64,000 nucleotides of DNA from Methylomarinum vadi (GCF_000733935.1 NZ_JPON01000001.1:2712501-2776500), one strand, 5' to 3'; counted from the stretch's first letter, positions 18,151 through 26,044 are shown. Notes: generated by a model from the sequence alone, not told the origin. Made by a program: numbers and translations.

Positions 18151-18352
18151 CTCCCCCGGCGCTATGGCCTCCGGAAGAAGCCTCCTTGCTGAGTTGCATA
18201 TGGCGGCGCAGCGAGGCTTCGATGGCGTTTGGCTGCAGCGCCATATGCGGTTTCGCGAGTGTGCCGCGTTCCCAAGGCTTAATGGCTGGCGAGCAAGCGC
18301 TCAACAGTATCGATATGCCCAGGCATATCCAGACATAATTACCCCACGCCAT
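18131..18352 (-). CDS. DUF4266 lipoprotein with C-terminal CGCN tail
   Basis: 73 residues. A lipobox LSAC places the lipidated cysteine at residue 20 after a hydrophobic signal. The mature part has the DUF4266 signature WERGTLAKPHMAL, a short helix, and a Gly-rich end GGGGCGCN with Cys70 and Cys72. The paired cysteines at the very C-terminus suggest a metal or disulfide site, or a modification target. The start codon abuts the stop of the thioredoxin gene and the 3' end overlaps the DUF3570 gene, so all three are translationally coupled. No function is known to me. Confidence 0.85.
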   Translation of the reverse strand: MAWGNYVWICLGISILLSACSPAIKPWERGTLAKPHMALQPNAIEASLRRHMQLSKEASSGGHSAGGGGCGCN

Positions 18353-18844
18353 TTATTCATTTAATAAGGTTAAAACGGTTGTCTTGATTTCCTGCAATTC
18401 ATCTTCATCGAAGCCGAGGCGAACTTCCCTGACGATGCCTTTCTTATCGATGATATAGGATGCCGGCATCCCCATGACCTTAAAAGCCTCGGGACATTTT
18501 CCTTCGCCGTCATAGGCGACCGAAAAATCGACGGGATTGTTTTGCAAAAACTCGATGGCGTCGTTTTTATTTTCATCGAGATTGATCGCGATGACTTCGA
18601 ATCCTTGAGTTTTTAACTCATTGTGTAAGCGATTGAGGTTGGGGAAGGACTGTTTACAGGGAGGGCACCAGGACGCCCAAAAATCCACATAGATTACTTT
18701 GTTTTGGTGTTCGGCAAGATCTAACGTCTTTTTTCCATCTATATAATGCGCAGAGCAATCCGGAGCGATGTCGCCCTTTTGGGCGGCGAAAACTGTTGTC
18801 GAATAAAAGAGCAAAAGGAAACAGATCGAGTATTTGTTTATCAT
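18353..18844 (-). CDS. TlpA-like periplasmic thiol-disulfide oxidoreductase
   Basis: 163 residues. Residues 1-20 are a signal peptide (MINKYSICFLLLFYSTTVFA). The thioredoxin fold carries the CPPC active site in FWASWCPPCKQSFPNLNRL and the cis-proline in MGMPASYIIDKKG. TlpA/ResA-like proteins reduce or transfer disulfides in the periplasm. It is first of three genes; its likely client is the Cys-tailed DUF4266 lipoprotein next in the operon (inference). A Fur-box-like site lies 25 bases upstream of the ATG. Confidence 0.92.
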   Translation of the reverse strand: MINKYSICFLLLFYSTTVFAAQKGDIAPDCSAHYIDGKKTLDLAEHQNKVIYVDFWASWCPPCKQSFPNLNRLHNELKTQGFEVIAINLDENKNDAIEFLQNNPVDFSVAYDGEGKCPEAFKVMGMPASYIIDKKGIVREVRLGFDEDELQEIKTTVLTLLNE

Positions 18845-18868
18845 AATTTTATTATATTTATCAAGTTT

Positions 18869-18887
18869 AATAATGATAATTATTTTT
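18869..18887. promoter_or_regulatory. Putative Fur box upstream of the TlpA-DUF4266-DUF3570 operon
   Basis: AATAATGATAATTATTTTT matches the 19-base Fur consensus GATAATGATAATCATTATC at 15 positions by hand count. It is 25 bases upstream of the thioredoxin ATG, where a repressor would cover the promoter. The region is AT-rich, which raises the chance of a fortuitous match. Confidence 0.55.
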
Positions 18888-19071
18888 ATTAATATAAATG
18901 TGTAAGCAAAAAAAATACCCAGTTGCTTTGTCGGACGGAGAAAGTTTAAAAGACTTTATGTTATTGATATGAAAGCTTAAAGCCACATAAAAATTATAAT
19001 TTTCTGCCTTTGGCGTAAGAAAAGAATGGCAAAATGCGGGATATAGCGTAATTAATTATCCATCATAAGGT

Positions 19072-19640
19072 TTAAACCACCGGCTTTAGCCGGTCAGCTT
19101 TAGCTGCGATAATTTGCCCAAGGAGGTGGCGATGGACTATAGATACGGCAGCCATACGGTTTACCAAATTGAGTATCATTTTGTTTGGGTTACGAAGTAT
19201 CGTTATAAAGTGCTGAAGGATGAAATAGCCGAACGAGTGAGAGACTTGGTGCGGCAGACATGCGAAGCCTTTGAGATACGGATTATCAAAGGTGTCGTGA
19301 GCAAAGATCATGTGCACATTTTGGTGAGTGCGCCGCCGACTATGGCCCCAAGCGAAATCATGAGGCGAATCAAGGGACGAACTTCGAGCTATCTGTTCGA
19401 AGAGTTCCCGCACTTGAAAAAGCGATATTGGGGTCGACATTTTTGAGCCCGCGGTTATTTTTGCGCCACAGTGGGGCAAATGACTGATGAGATGATAAAG
19501 CAATATTTGGAGCATCACTTTGAACCTAATCCAAACGATAATTTCAAGATGGAGCCCGACTAAGACGCGTCGTTTAGTCGACGCGTATCCGGACTTTCAG
19601 TCCGTTATTGGAACCCACCCGCTTGAGCGGGTGGTTGTTT
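19072..19640 (+). mobile_element. IS200/IS605-family insertion sequence, inactivated
   Basis: The element holds a single TnpA-type gene (19132-19563) flanked by sub-terminal hairpins rather than inverted repeats, as in IS200. The left hairpin ACCGGC-TTTA-GCCGGT is at 19079-19094. At the right end a hairpin in CGCGTCGTTTAGTCGACGCG near 19566 is followed by CCACCCGC-TTGA-GCGGGTGG at 19615-19634. Exact ends are uncertain by several bases because this family makes no target duplication. No tnpB is present. It sits between two Fur-like sites in the intergenic region. Confidence 0.85.
19132..19563 (+). pseudogene. tnpA: IS200/IS605 transposase TnpA with internal TGA
   Basis: The ATG at 19132 follows AAGGAGGTGG. 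The reading frame spans 143 codons, the normal TnpA length, but codon 105 is TGA at 19444-19446, where relatives have Trp (RYWGRHF then stop, then ARGYFCATVGQ). The HUH metal-binding motif HVHILV is before the stop. The helix with the presumed catalytic Tyr in EMIKQYLEHH is after it, so the truncated product should not cut DNA. Sequence after the stop stays open to TAA at 19561, so the mutation looks recent. Confidence 0.9.
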
Positions 19641-19899
19641 AGTATTGTTAAATAACATAGTTTAATAATGGAGCATGCCTATTCCGCTCGTGTTATTAAG
19701 TCAGTGTATTATTAAACAATTAATAAGTAATAATGATTATTATTTAACTTCAAGTTCTTATGGTTTTTGGTGCAATTTATCTCCCGCAATATGGAACTCT
19801 GGCATATAACCTGCGTTTATTTACGTGAGCCAAAAAGCTCAATGGCATCTGCCGTTGAATTAACGAGGGCAGAAAACTGTACAATCCAGAGGACAAACA
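19641..19899. promoter_or_regulatory. Promoter region of the LEERIAP peptide gene with a second Fur-like palindrome
   Basis: An AT-rich leader upstream of the small peptide gene. AATAATGATTATTATT at 19729-19744 has perfect 6-base arms and matches about 13 of 19 Fur consensus positions, weaker than the site at 18869. AGAGGAC lies 7-8 bases before the ATG at 19900. Confidence 0.4.
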
Positions 19900-20112
19900 A
19901 TGAAAAAAAACCAAGAACTGACTTTGAAAATTGAAGATTTGGAAGAACGTATTGCGCCGCATTTAATCATTACTCCTGCTGAACCAGCTTATGAAAACGG
20001 TGTACAACCAGAAGTACATCCCCAAGCCGATGTTCATGGGCGTCTTGGGCCGTTAGCGGATGACATAGAAGGTGGCTGGAGAATCAGCACACCTGGACAT
20101 GAAGTTTTGTAA
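19900..20112 (+). CDS. Small peptide with LEERIAP motif, possible substrate of the adjacent M50 protease
   Basis: 70 residues with no Cys and no hydrophobic signal. The N-terminal part is charged (MKKNQELTLKIEDLEERIAP); the rest is rich in Pro, His, Glu and Gly and ends STPGHEVL. A Shine-Dalgarno-like AGAGGAC is well placed. I recall IEDLEERIAP-like N-termini in small or surface proteins of other bacteria, but cannot verify this. It lies 282 bases upstream of a PqqD-M50-HlyD gene, the arrangement of a precursor peptide followed by its binding, cleavage and export protein. The role as a leader-containing substrate is inference; a simple hypothetical protein remains possible. Confidence 0.6.
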   Translation: MKKNQELTLKIEDLEERIAPHLIITPAEPAYENGVQPEVHPQADVHGRLGPLADDIEGGWRISTPGHEVL

Positions 20113-20159
20113 TCATATTCAAAATTCAGGAAGCATTACTTCTGTTTGTTTGAAAAAAG

Positions 20160-20202
20160 CCTTACCTTTGTTAATTACAAAGGTAAGGTCCTTAACTAAG
20201 GA
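20160..20202. repeat. Strong hairpin between peptide gene and M50 gene
   Basis: CCTTACCTTTG (20160-20170) and CAAAGGTAAGG (20178-20188) form a perfect 11-bp stem with a 7-base loop, followed at once by a second small palindrome TCCTTA-AC-TAAGGA (20189-20202). Read on the minus strand the stem is followed by TTTTTT and looks like an intrinsic terminator, but no minus-strand gene is evident. On the plus strand it lies 48 bases after the peptide stop and could limit read-through or protect the peptide mRNA. Confidence 0.65.
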
Positions 20203-20394
20203 AATCTCTTTACATGGAAATTTGTTTTCAACGCGTTTTTGCGTTCCTTTTTCAAAAGCGCCAATGACTTGTAATGTATAGGATTTGACTTTAAAAGGCG
20301 TCGTTTTTAATAAGTATTTCGCCTCCACTAAAATGTCAACAGAAACCAAGCCTTATTAAAATCATTGTTGAAAAGGGCTGAACCTAGGTGATGA

Positions 20395-21939
20395 ATGTCG
20401 GAAAAACTACCTAGATTAAGGGATGACTTGATCATAAGCCCTCAACAAACGGGTGGTCAAAGGTATTACGTTATCAAAATTCCAGAAACAGGAAAGTTTT
20501 ACCGATTCGGCGAGGTCGAATATTTCATTATCGAGCAATTGAAGGGAGCGAGTTGCCCTACTGATATTTGTAAAAAAGTAGGAGAACGATTCGAAAGCAC
20601 CTTATCAGAACAAGCTTTGTCAACATTCGTTTCAAGTCTGCAACAGCGCGGCTTGCTCTGGCAGCAAAGCGAAATTTTACGGAATAGTGCACCGGCACCA
20701 AGAGCCATCAAAGGCACATGGTTTCATCTAAGGGTAAATTTTGTTAATCCGGATCGTCTTTTAGCCTATCTGGCCGGTAAATTAGGCTTTCTCTTTACCC
20801 CTACATTTATTTTTCTCTCTACCGCATTTTTTATTTCGGCCTGCCTTGTCGCCTTCAGTAATCAGGAAGAAATACAAAGGGATATTAGCAATCAACTGGC
20901 CATGGAAAATTTTTGGGCCTTGGGTTTGGTATTGGTTGTCACCGCCATATTGCATGAATGTTCCCATGGCCTCGCGTGTAAATATTTCGGCGGTCAGGTA
21001 CGAGAGATTGGCTTTCTATTGATTTATTTCATGCCGGCATTTTTTTGCAATATCAGTGATGCCTGGCTGTTCCCGCAAAAATCCAGACGGCTGTGGGTCG
21101 CTTTCGCCGGCGCCTATTGCGAATTATTGTTGTGGGCCTTGGCGGTATTCTGTTGGCGTCTGTTTGCCGAGGAAACCCTGGTTCATTATCTGGCATTGAT
21201 CATGATCGGTTCATCGGGCGTCAGAATCCTGCTGAACTTCAATCCCTTTATCAAGCTGGACGGTTATTACATGCTCAGCGATTATCTGGATATTCCCAAT
21301 CTGCGATCGAAAGCGCTGCAATATTTGGGCTATAGGTTTAAAGCATTGTTCCGCAATACTCCCGAATTGCACGTTTCCCAACGGGAAAAAATTATCTACC
21401 TCGCGTACGGCATACTGGCTGGTTCGTTTTCGTTATTGATCTTAGGTTATCTCGCCTCGTTGTTGGCGACTTTCTTAATCGAACAATTTCAGGGGACGGG
21501 TTTTATCATTTTCATCGGCATTATCATGGTTATTTTTTGGAAAAAATTACAACAGTTGGGGTTCTGGATCAGCTCTCAATTTAAAAATAACGGAAACGGA
21601 ACATTCGACGGCAAAAAGTGGATTAAATTCGGTGTTCCCTTAGGGGTTATCGTTCTCGTTTCGTTGCTGAAGGTTGAACTGACGGTCTCCGGCGAATTCG
21701 AAATCCAACCGCTCCATAACGCCGATATACGCGCCGAAATCGAGGCCATTATCGATGAAATTCATGTCAAAGAAGGCGATTTGGTACATAAAGGCGATTT
21801 GCTAGTTCATTTGTCCGATCGCGACTACCTGATGCAACTGCATAAAATCGAGGCAGAAATCCGCGAACATGAGGCGCAATTGAAGATGTTGACGTCCGGC
21901 GCCACTCAGGAGAAATTGCCCTGGCGCGTAGCAAGGTAG
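20395..21939 (+). CDS. PqqD-M50 peptidase-HlyD protein, N-terminal part (frameshifted)
   Basis: 514 residues before a premature stop. Residues about 5-95 resemble a PqqD/RRE peptide-binding domain. About 125-440 is a multi-span site-2 protease domain with zinc motif HECSH at 187-191 and the second motif NFNPFIKLDGYY with Asp289. From about 440 an extracytoplasmic helix leads into a lipoyl/HlyD-like segment (IIDEIHVKEGDLVHKGDLLV). The frame ends abnormally (KLPWRVAR then stop), while the coiled coil continues in another frame from about 21912. The family (putative peptide zinc metalloprotease, YydH-like) processes or exports small peptides. The ATG at 20395 follows AGGTGATG. Confidence 0.85.
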   Translation: MSEKLPRLRDDLIISPQQTGGQRYYVIKIPETGKFYRFGEVEYFIIEQLKGASCPTDICKKVGERFESTLSEQALSTFVSSLQQRGLLWQQSEILRNSAPAPRAIKGTWFHLRVNFVNPDRLLAYLAGKLGFLFTPTFIFLSTAFFISACLVAFSNQEEIQRDISNQLAMENFWALGLVLVVTAILHECSHGLACKYFGGQVREIGFLLIYFMPAFFCNISDAWLFPQKSRRLWVAFAGAYCELLLWALAVFCWRLFAEETLVHYLALIMIGSSGVRILLNFNPFIKLDGYYMLSDYLDIPNLRSKALQYLGYRFKALFRNTPELHVSQREKIIYLAYGILAGSFSLLILGYLASLLATFLIEQFQGTGFIIFIGIIMVIFWKKLQQLGFWISSQFKNNGNGTFDGKKWIKFGVPLGVIVLVSLLKVELTVSGEFEIQPLHNADIRAEIEAIIDEIHVKEGDLVHKGDLLVHLSDRDYLMQLHKIEAEIREHEAQLKMLTSGATQEKLPWRVAR

Positions 21940-22817
21940 AGACGGCAAAAACCCGTTATAAACATGCGTTGAAAGCCGACCAGGAGGCCGAGCAAATTCA
22001 TGCTCGCCATGTCACCAAGGTGAGAAGAGCGATTACCAAGGCCCAGGAGCAATTGAAATTCGCGGAAAAGAAACTGCAGCGTATCGAGGCTTTGTCCGAT
22101 AAGCAGGTCATTCCGCAGATCACGCTGGAACAGGTTCAGGAAGAAGTCATCACCAAGCAAAATGAACTGAAGGAAGCCGAGGCCGAACTGCGAATGGTGC
22201 AGGCCTATCAACATGCCGATATTGGCAAGGAACTGGCGGTGGCGAAAAATGAAGTGCAACAGGCCGAGGCGGATTTAACGAAATTGCTGGCCGGCAACAG
22301 GCCGGAGGAAATCGAATCGATCGAGGCGGTGATCAATGCCTTGCAAATTCAGCGGCAATATTTGCAAAACGATTTGCAGAGGGTTGCTGTCGTCAGTCTG
22401 ATCGATGGCGTCGTCACGACGCCGAAAATACGGGAAAAAATGGGTCAATTGGTGAAGAAAGGCGACCTAATCCTCGAAGTGTATCGCTATGACAGCGCGA
22501 AAGTCGAAATGCTGATTCCGGAAAAGGAGATCGGGGAGATTCGCATCGGCCAACCGGTGGTTTTGAAGGCGCGCGCTTATCCGGACAGATCGTTTCGGGG
22601 TGAAGTCACCGCTATTGCGCCGACCGCGATGGACGATGTCAGCGGGCTGGCGCGTAAGGTCGTACGGGTGAGTACGGAGATTGCGAATGAGGACTTGCTG
22701 TTGAAGCCGGAAATGACGGGGTATGCCAAGATCTATTGCGGCGACAGAACCGTGCTGGAGTTGTTGAGCAGAAGGTTGATGCGCTATCTTAAAGTAGAAT
22801 TCTGGGCTTTGTGGTAA
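21912..22817 (+). pseudogene. HlyD-like C-terminal part of the same protein, displaced by a frameshift
   Basis: The frame that is open from about 21912 reads IALARSKVETAKTRYKHALK and then a long coiled coil (residues with Glu/Lys heptads) and a second lipoyl/beta-barrel half (LIDGVVTTPKIREKMGQLVK, VEMLIPEKEIGEIRIGQPVV). This is the periplasmic-adaptor part expected after the M50 domain. The first in-frame ATG is only at 21969 and has no ribosome-binding site. Restoring one base in GAGAAATT (to GAGGAAATT) near 21910 joins both parts into one protein of about 807 residues. It is either a real inactivating mutation or a sequencing error. Confidence 0.85.
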
Positions 22818-22871
22818 TGATCGACTGCAAGCCGATCTTCTATGTGTTGTGGAGTTATAGAGGTGATTATA

Positions 22872-23786
22872 ATGGAATGTTATGAATTTTCATTCAGTGC
22901 CATGGGATCTAATTGTGAATTGAAGCTTTACGCGAGTAACAGACGACATGCTCGAGAAATTGCGCAGATTGCTATTGATTCTGTCATTCGTTTAGAACAA
23001 CGTTATTCTCGCTATCTAAAACAAAATATAATGGAAGATATTAATCGGATAGCTAATGTTGGAGGGATTATTGAGGTTGATCAAGAAACATCTGCTTTAC
23101 TGGATTATGCTGATACTTGTTTCAATTACAGCGATGGTTTGTTTGACATAACTTCTGGCATTTTACGTAAAGCCTGGGATTTCAAGTCAAGAGTATTACC
23201 TAAAAAAGAGGATGTAGATGAGTTATTGACTCACGTAGGATGGGATAAAGTGAGTTGGCGATCTCCCGAGTTGTCTTTCCAATGCGAAGGTATGGAATTA
23301 GATTTTGGTGGTATTGTGAAAGAATATGCGGCCGATCAATGCGCAACAAAATGTTTAGAGGGTGATATTGGGCATGGTTTGATCAATCTAGGGGGAGATA
23401 TACGTATTATCGGTCCTCATCCTAGTGGCCATCCTTGGCTGATCGGTATTCGTCATCCTCGTGATAAAACAAATTATATTCAGCGAGTTGAGTTGACACA
23501 AGGAGGGATATGTAGCAGTGGCGATTATGAACGATGTATCAATATTGATAATCGTTATTTCAATCATATCCTGAATCCAAAAACCGGTTGGCCTGTCAAT
23601 GGACTAGCTTCAGTAACTGCCATTGCTGATTATTGTCTTGTTGCAGGAAGTATCTCTACAATTGCAATGTTAAAAGAGGAAGAGGGTAAAGAATGGCTGC
23701 AAAATAATGGCTTAAGGGCGTACTGGATAGATGTTGATGAGAACTATGGATATTCGAGTCCAGACATGAAAGAACAATATATTTAA
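22872..23786 (+). CDS. apbE: ApbE-family FAD:protein FMN transferase
   Basis: 304 residues from the ATG at 22872, chosen because GAGGTG lies eight bases upstream; the ATG at 22842 has none. ApbE attaches FMN from FAD to Ser/Thr in target proteins. Motifs are FSAMGSNCELKLYA, ELDFGGIVKEYAADQ, LINLGGDIRIIGPHP, GGICSSGDYERC, HILNPKTGWPVNG and TAIADYCLVAGS. No signal peptide or lipobox is visible, unlike many ApbE proteins, so export is not assured. The gene is visibly more AT-rich than the M50 gene. The DUF3570 protein encoded nearby (16885-18150) has a matching target motif. Confidence 0.92.
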   Translation: MECYEFSFSAMGSNCELKLYASNRRHAREIAQIAIDSVIRLEQRYSRYLKQNIMEDINRIANVGGIIEVDQETSALLDYADTCFNYSDGLFDITSGILRKAWDFKSRVLPKKEDVDELLTHVGWDKVSWRSPELSFQCEGMELDFGGIVKEYAADQCATKCLEGDIGHGLINLGGDIRIIGPHPSGHPWLIGIRHPRDKTNYIQRVELTQGGICSSGDYERCINIDNRYFNHILNPKTGWPVNGLASVTAIADYCLVAGSISTIAMLKEEEGKEWLQNNGLRAYWIDVDENYGYSSPDMKEQYI

Positions 23787-24086
23787 CTATCGATCAAATA
23801 GAATAAACAATTTGCTTTTCAAGGTAAGATTATTAGCAAAAATGCCATAATATAAAGTGATAGTTTAAGCTTATTCCTTGCGGTAATTTGCCGTCAGTCT
23901 AAAAGAGGAATGATTCTTCTTTGATCTATTAAAAAAGTTAAAATTATTCTCAAATTATCTTAAATAGGCCTAATATCCATTCTTCTGCAACAATTTGACT
24001 ATACAATGGAATTGTTAGCAAAGTGATCGTAGATCCATGAATAAACTAAAACATATCTAACCGGTAAACTATTCAAGACGTTAACA
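23787..24086. other. AT-rich intergenic stretch with an operator-like palindrome
   Basis: 300 bases without a gene. AAAGAGGAAT at 23902-23911 and ATTCTTCTTT at 23913-23922 form a near-perfect 21-base palindrome (one mismatch) around a central G, which could be a protein-binding site. I see no convincing terminator for the ApbE gene. Confidence 0.45.
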
Positions 24087-24635
24087 ATGAAAAATCAATC
24101 GCTTCAGGATCAGTTGTTGAATGCGGGCTTAGTCAGTGAGAACAAGGCCAAACAAGCTCGCGCCGAAAAACGAAAACAGAATAAAAAAAAGCGTAATAAT
24201 AAACTCGAGTTCATTGACGAGACGAAGCAAGCGTTACAGGAAAAGAAAGCCGAACAGGCCGCGAAGGATAAGCAACTGAATGAACAGCGCCAGCAACTGG
24301 CGGAGCAACAACAGATTGCCAATCAAGTCAGGCAATTGGTGGAAAAGAATCGCTTGCCTCAGGAAAGCGGCGAAGACGGCATCGCTTATCATTTTAACGA
24401 CCGGGATAAAGTCAAAACGATTTACCTGAACAAGGAGATGCGCGACAAGGTCATTGCCGGAAAGCTGGCGATTGTCCGGCTGGAACAGCAATACGAGGTA
24501 GTGAGTGCCGATGTCGCCGAGAGAATCGGGGCTTGCGCCGACGATGCTGTGGTTGTTTTATTTGGTGCCGACTCGGATTCATCTACGGAAGATGAATATG
24601 CGGATTATAAAATCCCCGATGATTTGATGTGGTGA
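24087..24635 (+). CDS. DUF2058 (YaiL-like) protein
   Basis: 182 residues. It begins NQSLQDQLLNAGLVSENKAK followed by a very basic stretch with Lys/Arg/Asn runs, then a Gln/Glu-rich coiled coil (about 45-90), and a globular C-terminal domain (YHFNDRDKVKTIYLNKEMRD). This is the DUF2058 family, also called nucleoprotein or polynucleotide-associated enzyme YaiL; its function is not established, but the basic N-terminus fits nucleic acid binding. It converges with a diguanylate cyclase gene, only one base apart. Confidence 0.88.
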   Translation: MKNQSLQDQLLNAGLVSENKAKQARAEKRKQNKKKRNNKLEFIDETKQALQEKKAEQAAKDKQLNEQRQQLAEQQQIANQVRQLVEKNRLPQESGEDGIAYHFNDRDKVKTIYLNKEMRDKVIAGKLAIVRLEQQYEVVSADVAERIGACADDAVVVLFGADSDSSTEDEYADYKIPDDLMW

Positions 24636-24636
24636 T

Positions 24637-25920
24637 CTAGTCGCCTTGGAATACGGTGCAGCGATTACGGCCATTTTCCTTGGATTGATACAGCGCCTGG
24701 TCGGCCCGTTCAAAGGCTTGTTCATGGCCTGTATCGCCATCAAGAAATTCGCTGATTCCGCAGGACATAGTGACGTGGACTCTTTCGCCATGATAGTGGA
24801 AATCGGAATGAGCGACTAGGCGGCGAATCTTTTCCGCGGTTACCAGGGATTGTTTGGCGCTGACATTGTGCAACAGCATGACGAATTCCTCGCCACCGTA
24901 GCGAGCGATGAAATCGGTTTCCCGGCAATTGCTTTGTAATAATTGTGCAACCAGTGCCAGCGTTTTGTCGCCGGCCTTGTGGCCATAAACATCGTTGACC
25001 TGTTTGAAATGGTCGATATCCCAAATGAGCAGGCTGGTCGGAGTACGGTAACGCTTCCAAAATTTGCAATCCATGTCGATTTTCTCGTTATAAGCGAGGC
25101 GATTGGGCAGGCCGGTCAATGAATCGAGAAAAGCCTGCGCATGGGCCCGTTTCAGGTTGTGGCGTAGCGTATTGGCCTCCTCTTCCAGATTCTGCAGTTT
25201 ATGAGACATTTCCTGCAACTGTCTCTGCGAATCGCGCAAACGTATATCCTCATCTTGCTTGTAGGCTTGCAATTTGTTCGTCAATTCCTGTAAATGCAGA
25301 GTGATATTTTTTTGCAGGGCATTGAGTTCGTGGGCGCTGGAGGCGCTGATTTTAATATTGTCGATTTCCGAATGAATGGCTGCATTGAAAGAGGCGCGGT
25401 CGGAATGGGAGGCGAGGTTCGATTCGCTGGCCATCCGGGTTTGTTGATCCAATTGGCCCAATTGTTTGGATATGTCTTCCAGAAATACTTCGGTTTTGCG
25501 TTGTTCGCCCTGCACATGTTTATTAATGTCGATAATCAAGGTCACGGCGGAATCGAGCAAACCGGCAAATGCATTGTCATCCATGTCCTGACTCGTCTGC
25601 GACAGTACCCTTTTGCAATGCGGTCGAAATTTGACCGGTATGTCAATGCCGGTCAACAGTTCTTCCAGGCGTTTGATGCAATGCTCCTTGGATGTGCAGG
25701 AGGTTGACACGGAATGGTTTTTACCATTTTGGGTAAAAATTTCGTCGATGGCTTTCGACAATTTCAATAGGTCGCCATTAAGCGTCGTGATGCTACTTCC
25801 TTGTTTCAGTTTTTTTCTGATCGTGTCGATATAGGGATCGAGTTCCGGTTTTTGACCCTGGGAAAAGATCAAGAACTGGACAATCAGCCTGTACAGCAGC
25901 CTATCATCGACGTTTTTCAA
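24637..25920 (-). CDS. Diguanylate cyclase with N-terminal helical domain
   Basis: About 427 residues from a TTG at 25920 preceded by GAGGT at the right distance; a GTG at 25947 is possible but lies inside an intergenic repeat. Residues about 1-190 form an all-helical regulatory region, about 195-250 a coiled coil, and the rest a GGDEF domain with ARYGGEEFVMLLHN, so c-di-GMP synthesis is likely. FLDSLTGLPNRLAYNEK is the usual GGDEF entry segment. It is paralogous to the gene at 26074-27594, sharing an N-terminal LDPY-x-RKKLKQG-like pattern. No membrane helix is seen. Confidence 0.9.
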   Translation of the reverse strand: MKNVDDRLLYRLIVQFLIFSQGQKPELDPYIDTIRKKLKQGSSITTLNGDLLKLSKAIDEIFTQNGKNHSVSTSCTSKEHCIKRLEELLTGIDIPVKFRPHCKRVLSQTSQDMDDNAFAGLLDSAVTLIIDINKHVQGEQRKTEVFLEDISKQLGQLDQQTRMASESNLASHSDRASFNAAIHSEIDNIKISASSAHELNALQKNITLHLQELTNKLQAYKQDEDIRLRDSQRQLQEMSHKLQNLEEEANTLRHNLKRAHAQAFLDSLTGLPNRLAYNEKIDMDCKFWKRYRTPTSLLIWDIDHFKQVNDVYGHKAGDKTLALVAQLLQSNCRETDFIARYGGEEFVMLLHNVSAKQSLVTAEKIRRLVAHSDFHYHGERVHVTMSCGISEFLDGDTGHEQAFERADQALYQSKENGRNRCTVFQGD

Positions 25921-25935
25921 GATTGACCTCGTTGT

Positions 25936-26044
25936 TATAGTCGTCACACATCAAAATTGGGTCTCCCCCTCAATACCTTTACCCGCTGGCAGAGACTGGA
26001 CGAGGGGGCACCCAAAGAACCGAATTTTCAATGCGAACAATATA
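25936..26044. repeat. MITE-like inverted-repeat element, copy A
   Basis: A roughly 109-base unit bounded by TTATAGTC...CATCAAAATT on the left and its imperfect inverse GAATTTTCAATGCGAACAATATAG on the right. The ends match the element at 40563-40668 closely, while the centres differ (GC-rich, CTCCCCCTC...GAGGGGG). It separates two paralogous diguanylate cyclase genes and covers the promoter region of the downstream one. Confidence 0.7.

Noticed and set aside
20119-20349. 76-residue minus-strand ORF between the peptide and M50 genes
   Set aside because: A strong hairpin with a minus-strand T-tract lies within it, it has no recognisable domain and no clear ribosome-binding site; coding is possible but not supported.
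22842-22871. Upstream ATG for the ApbE gene that might add a signal peptide
   Set aside because: The extra ten residues (MCCGVIEVII) are not a signal sequence and the GAGGTG site fits the ATG at 22872.
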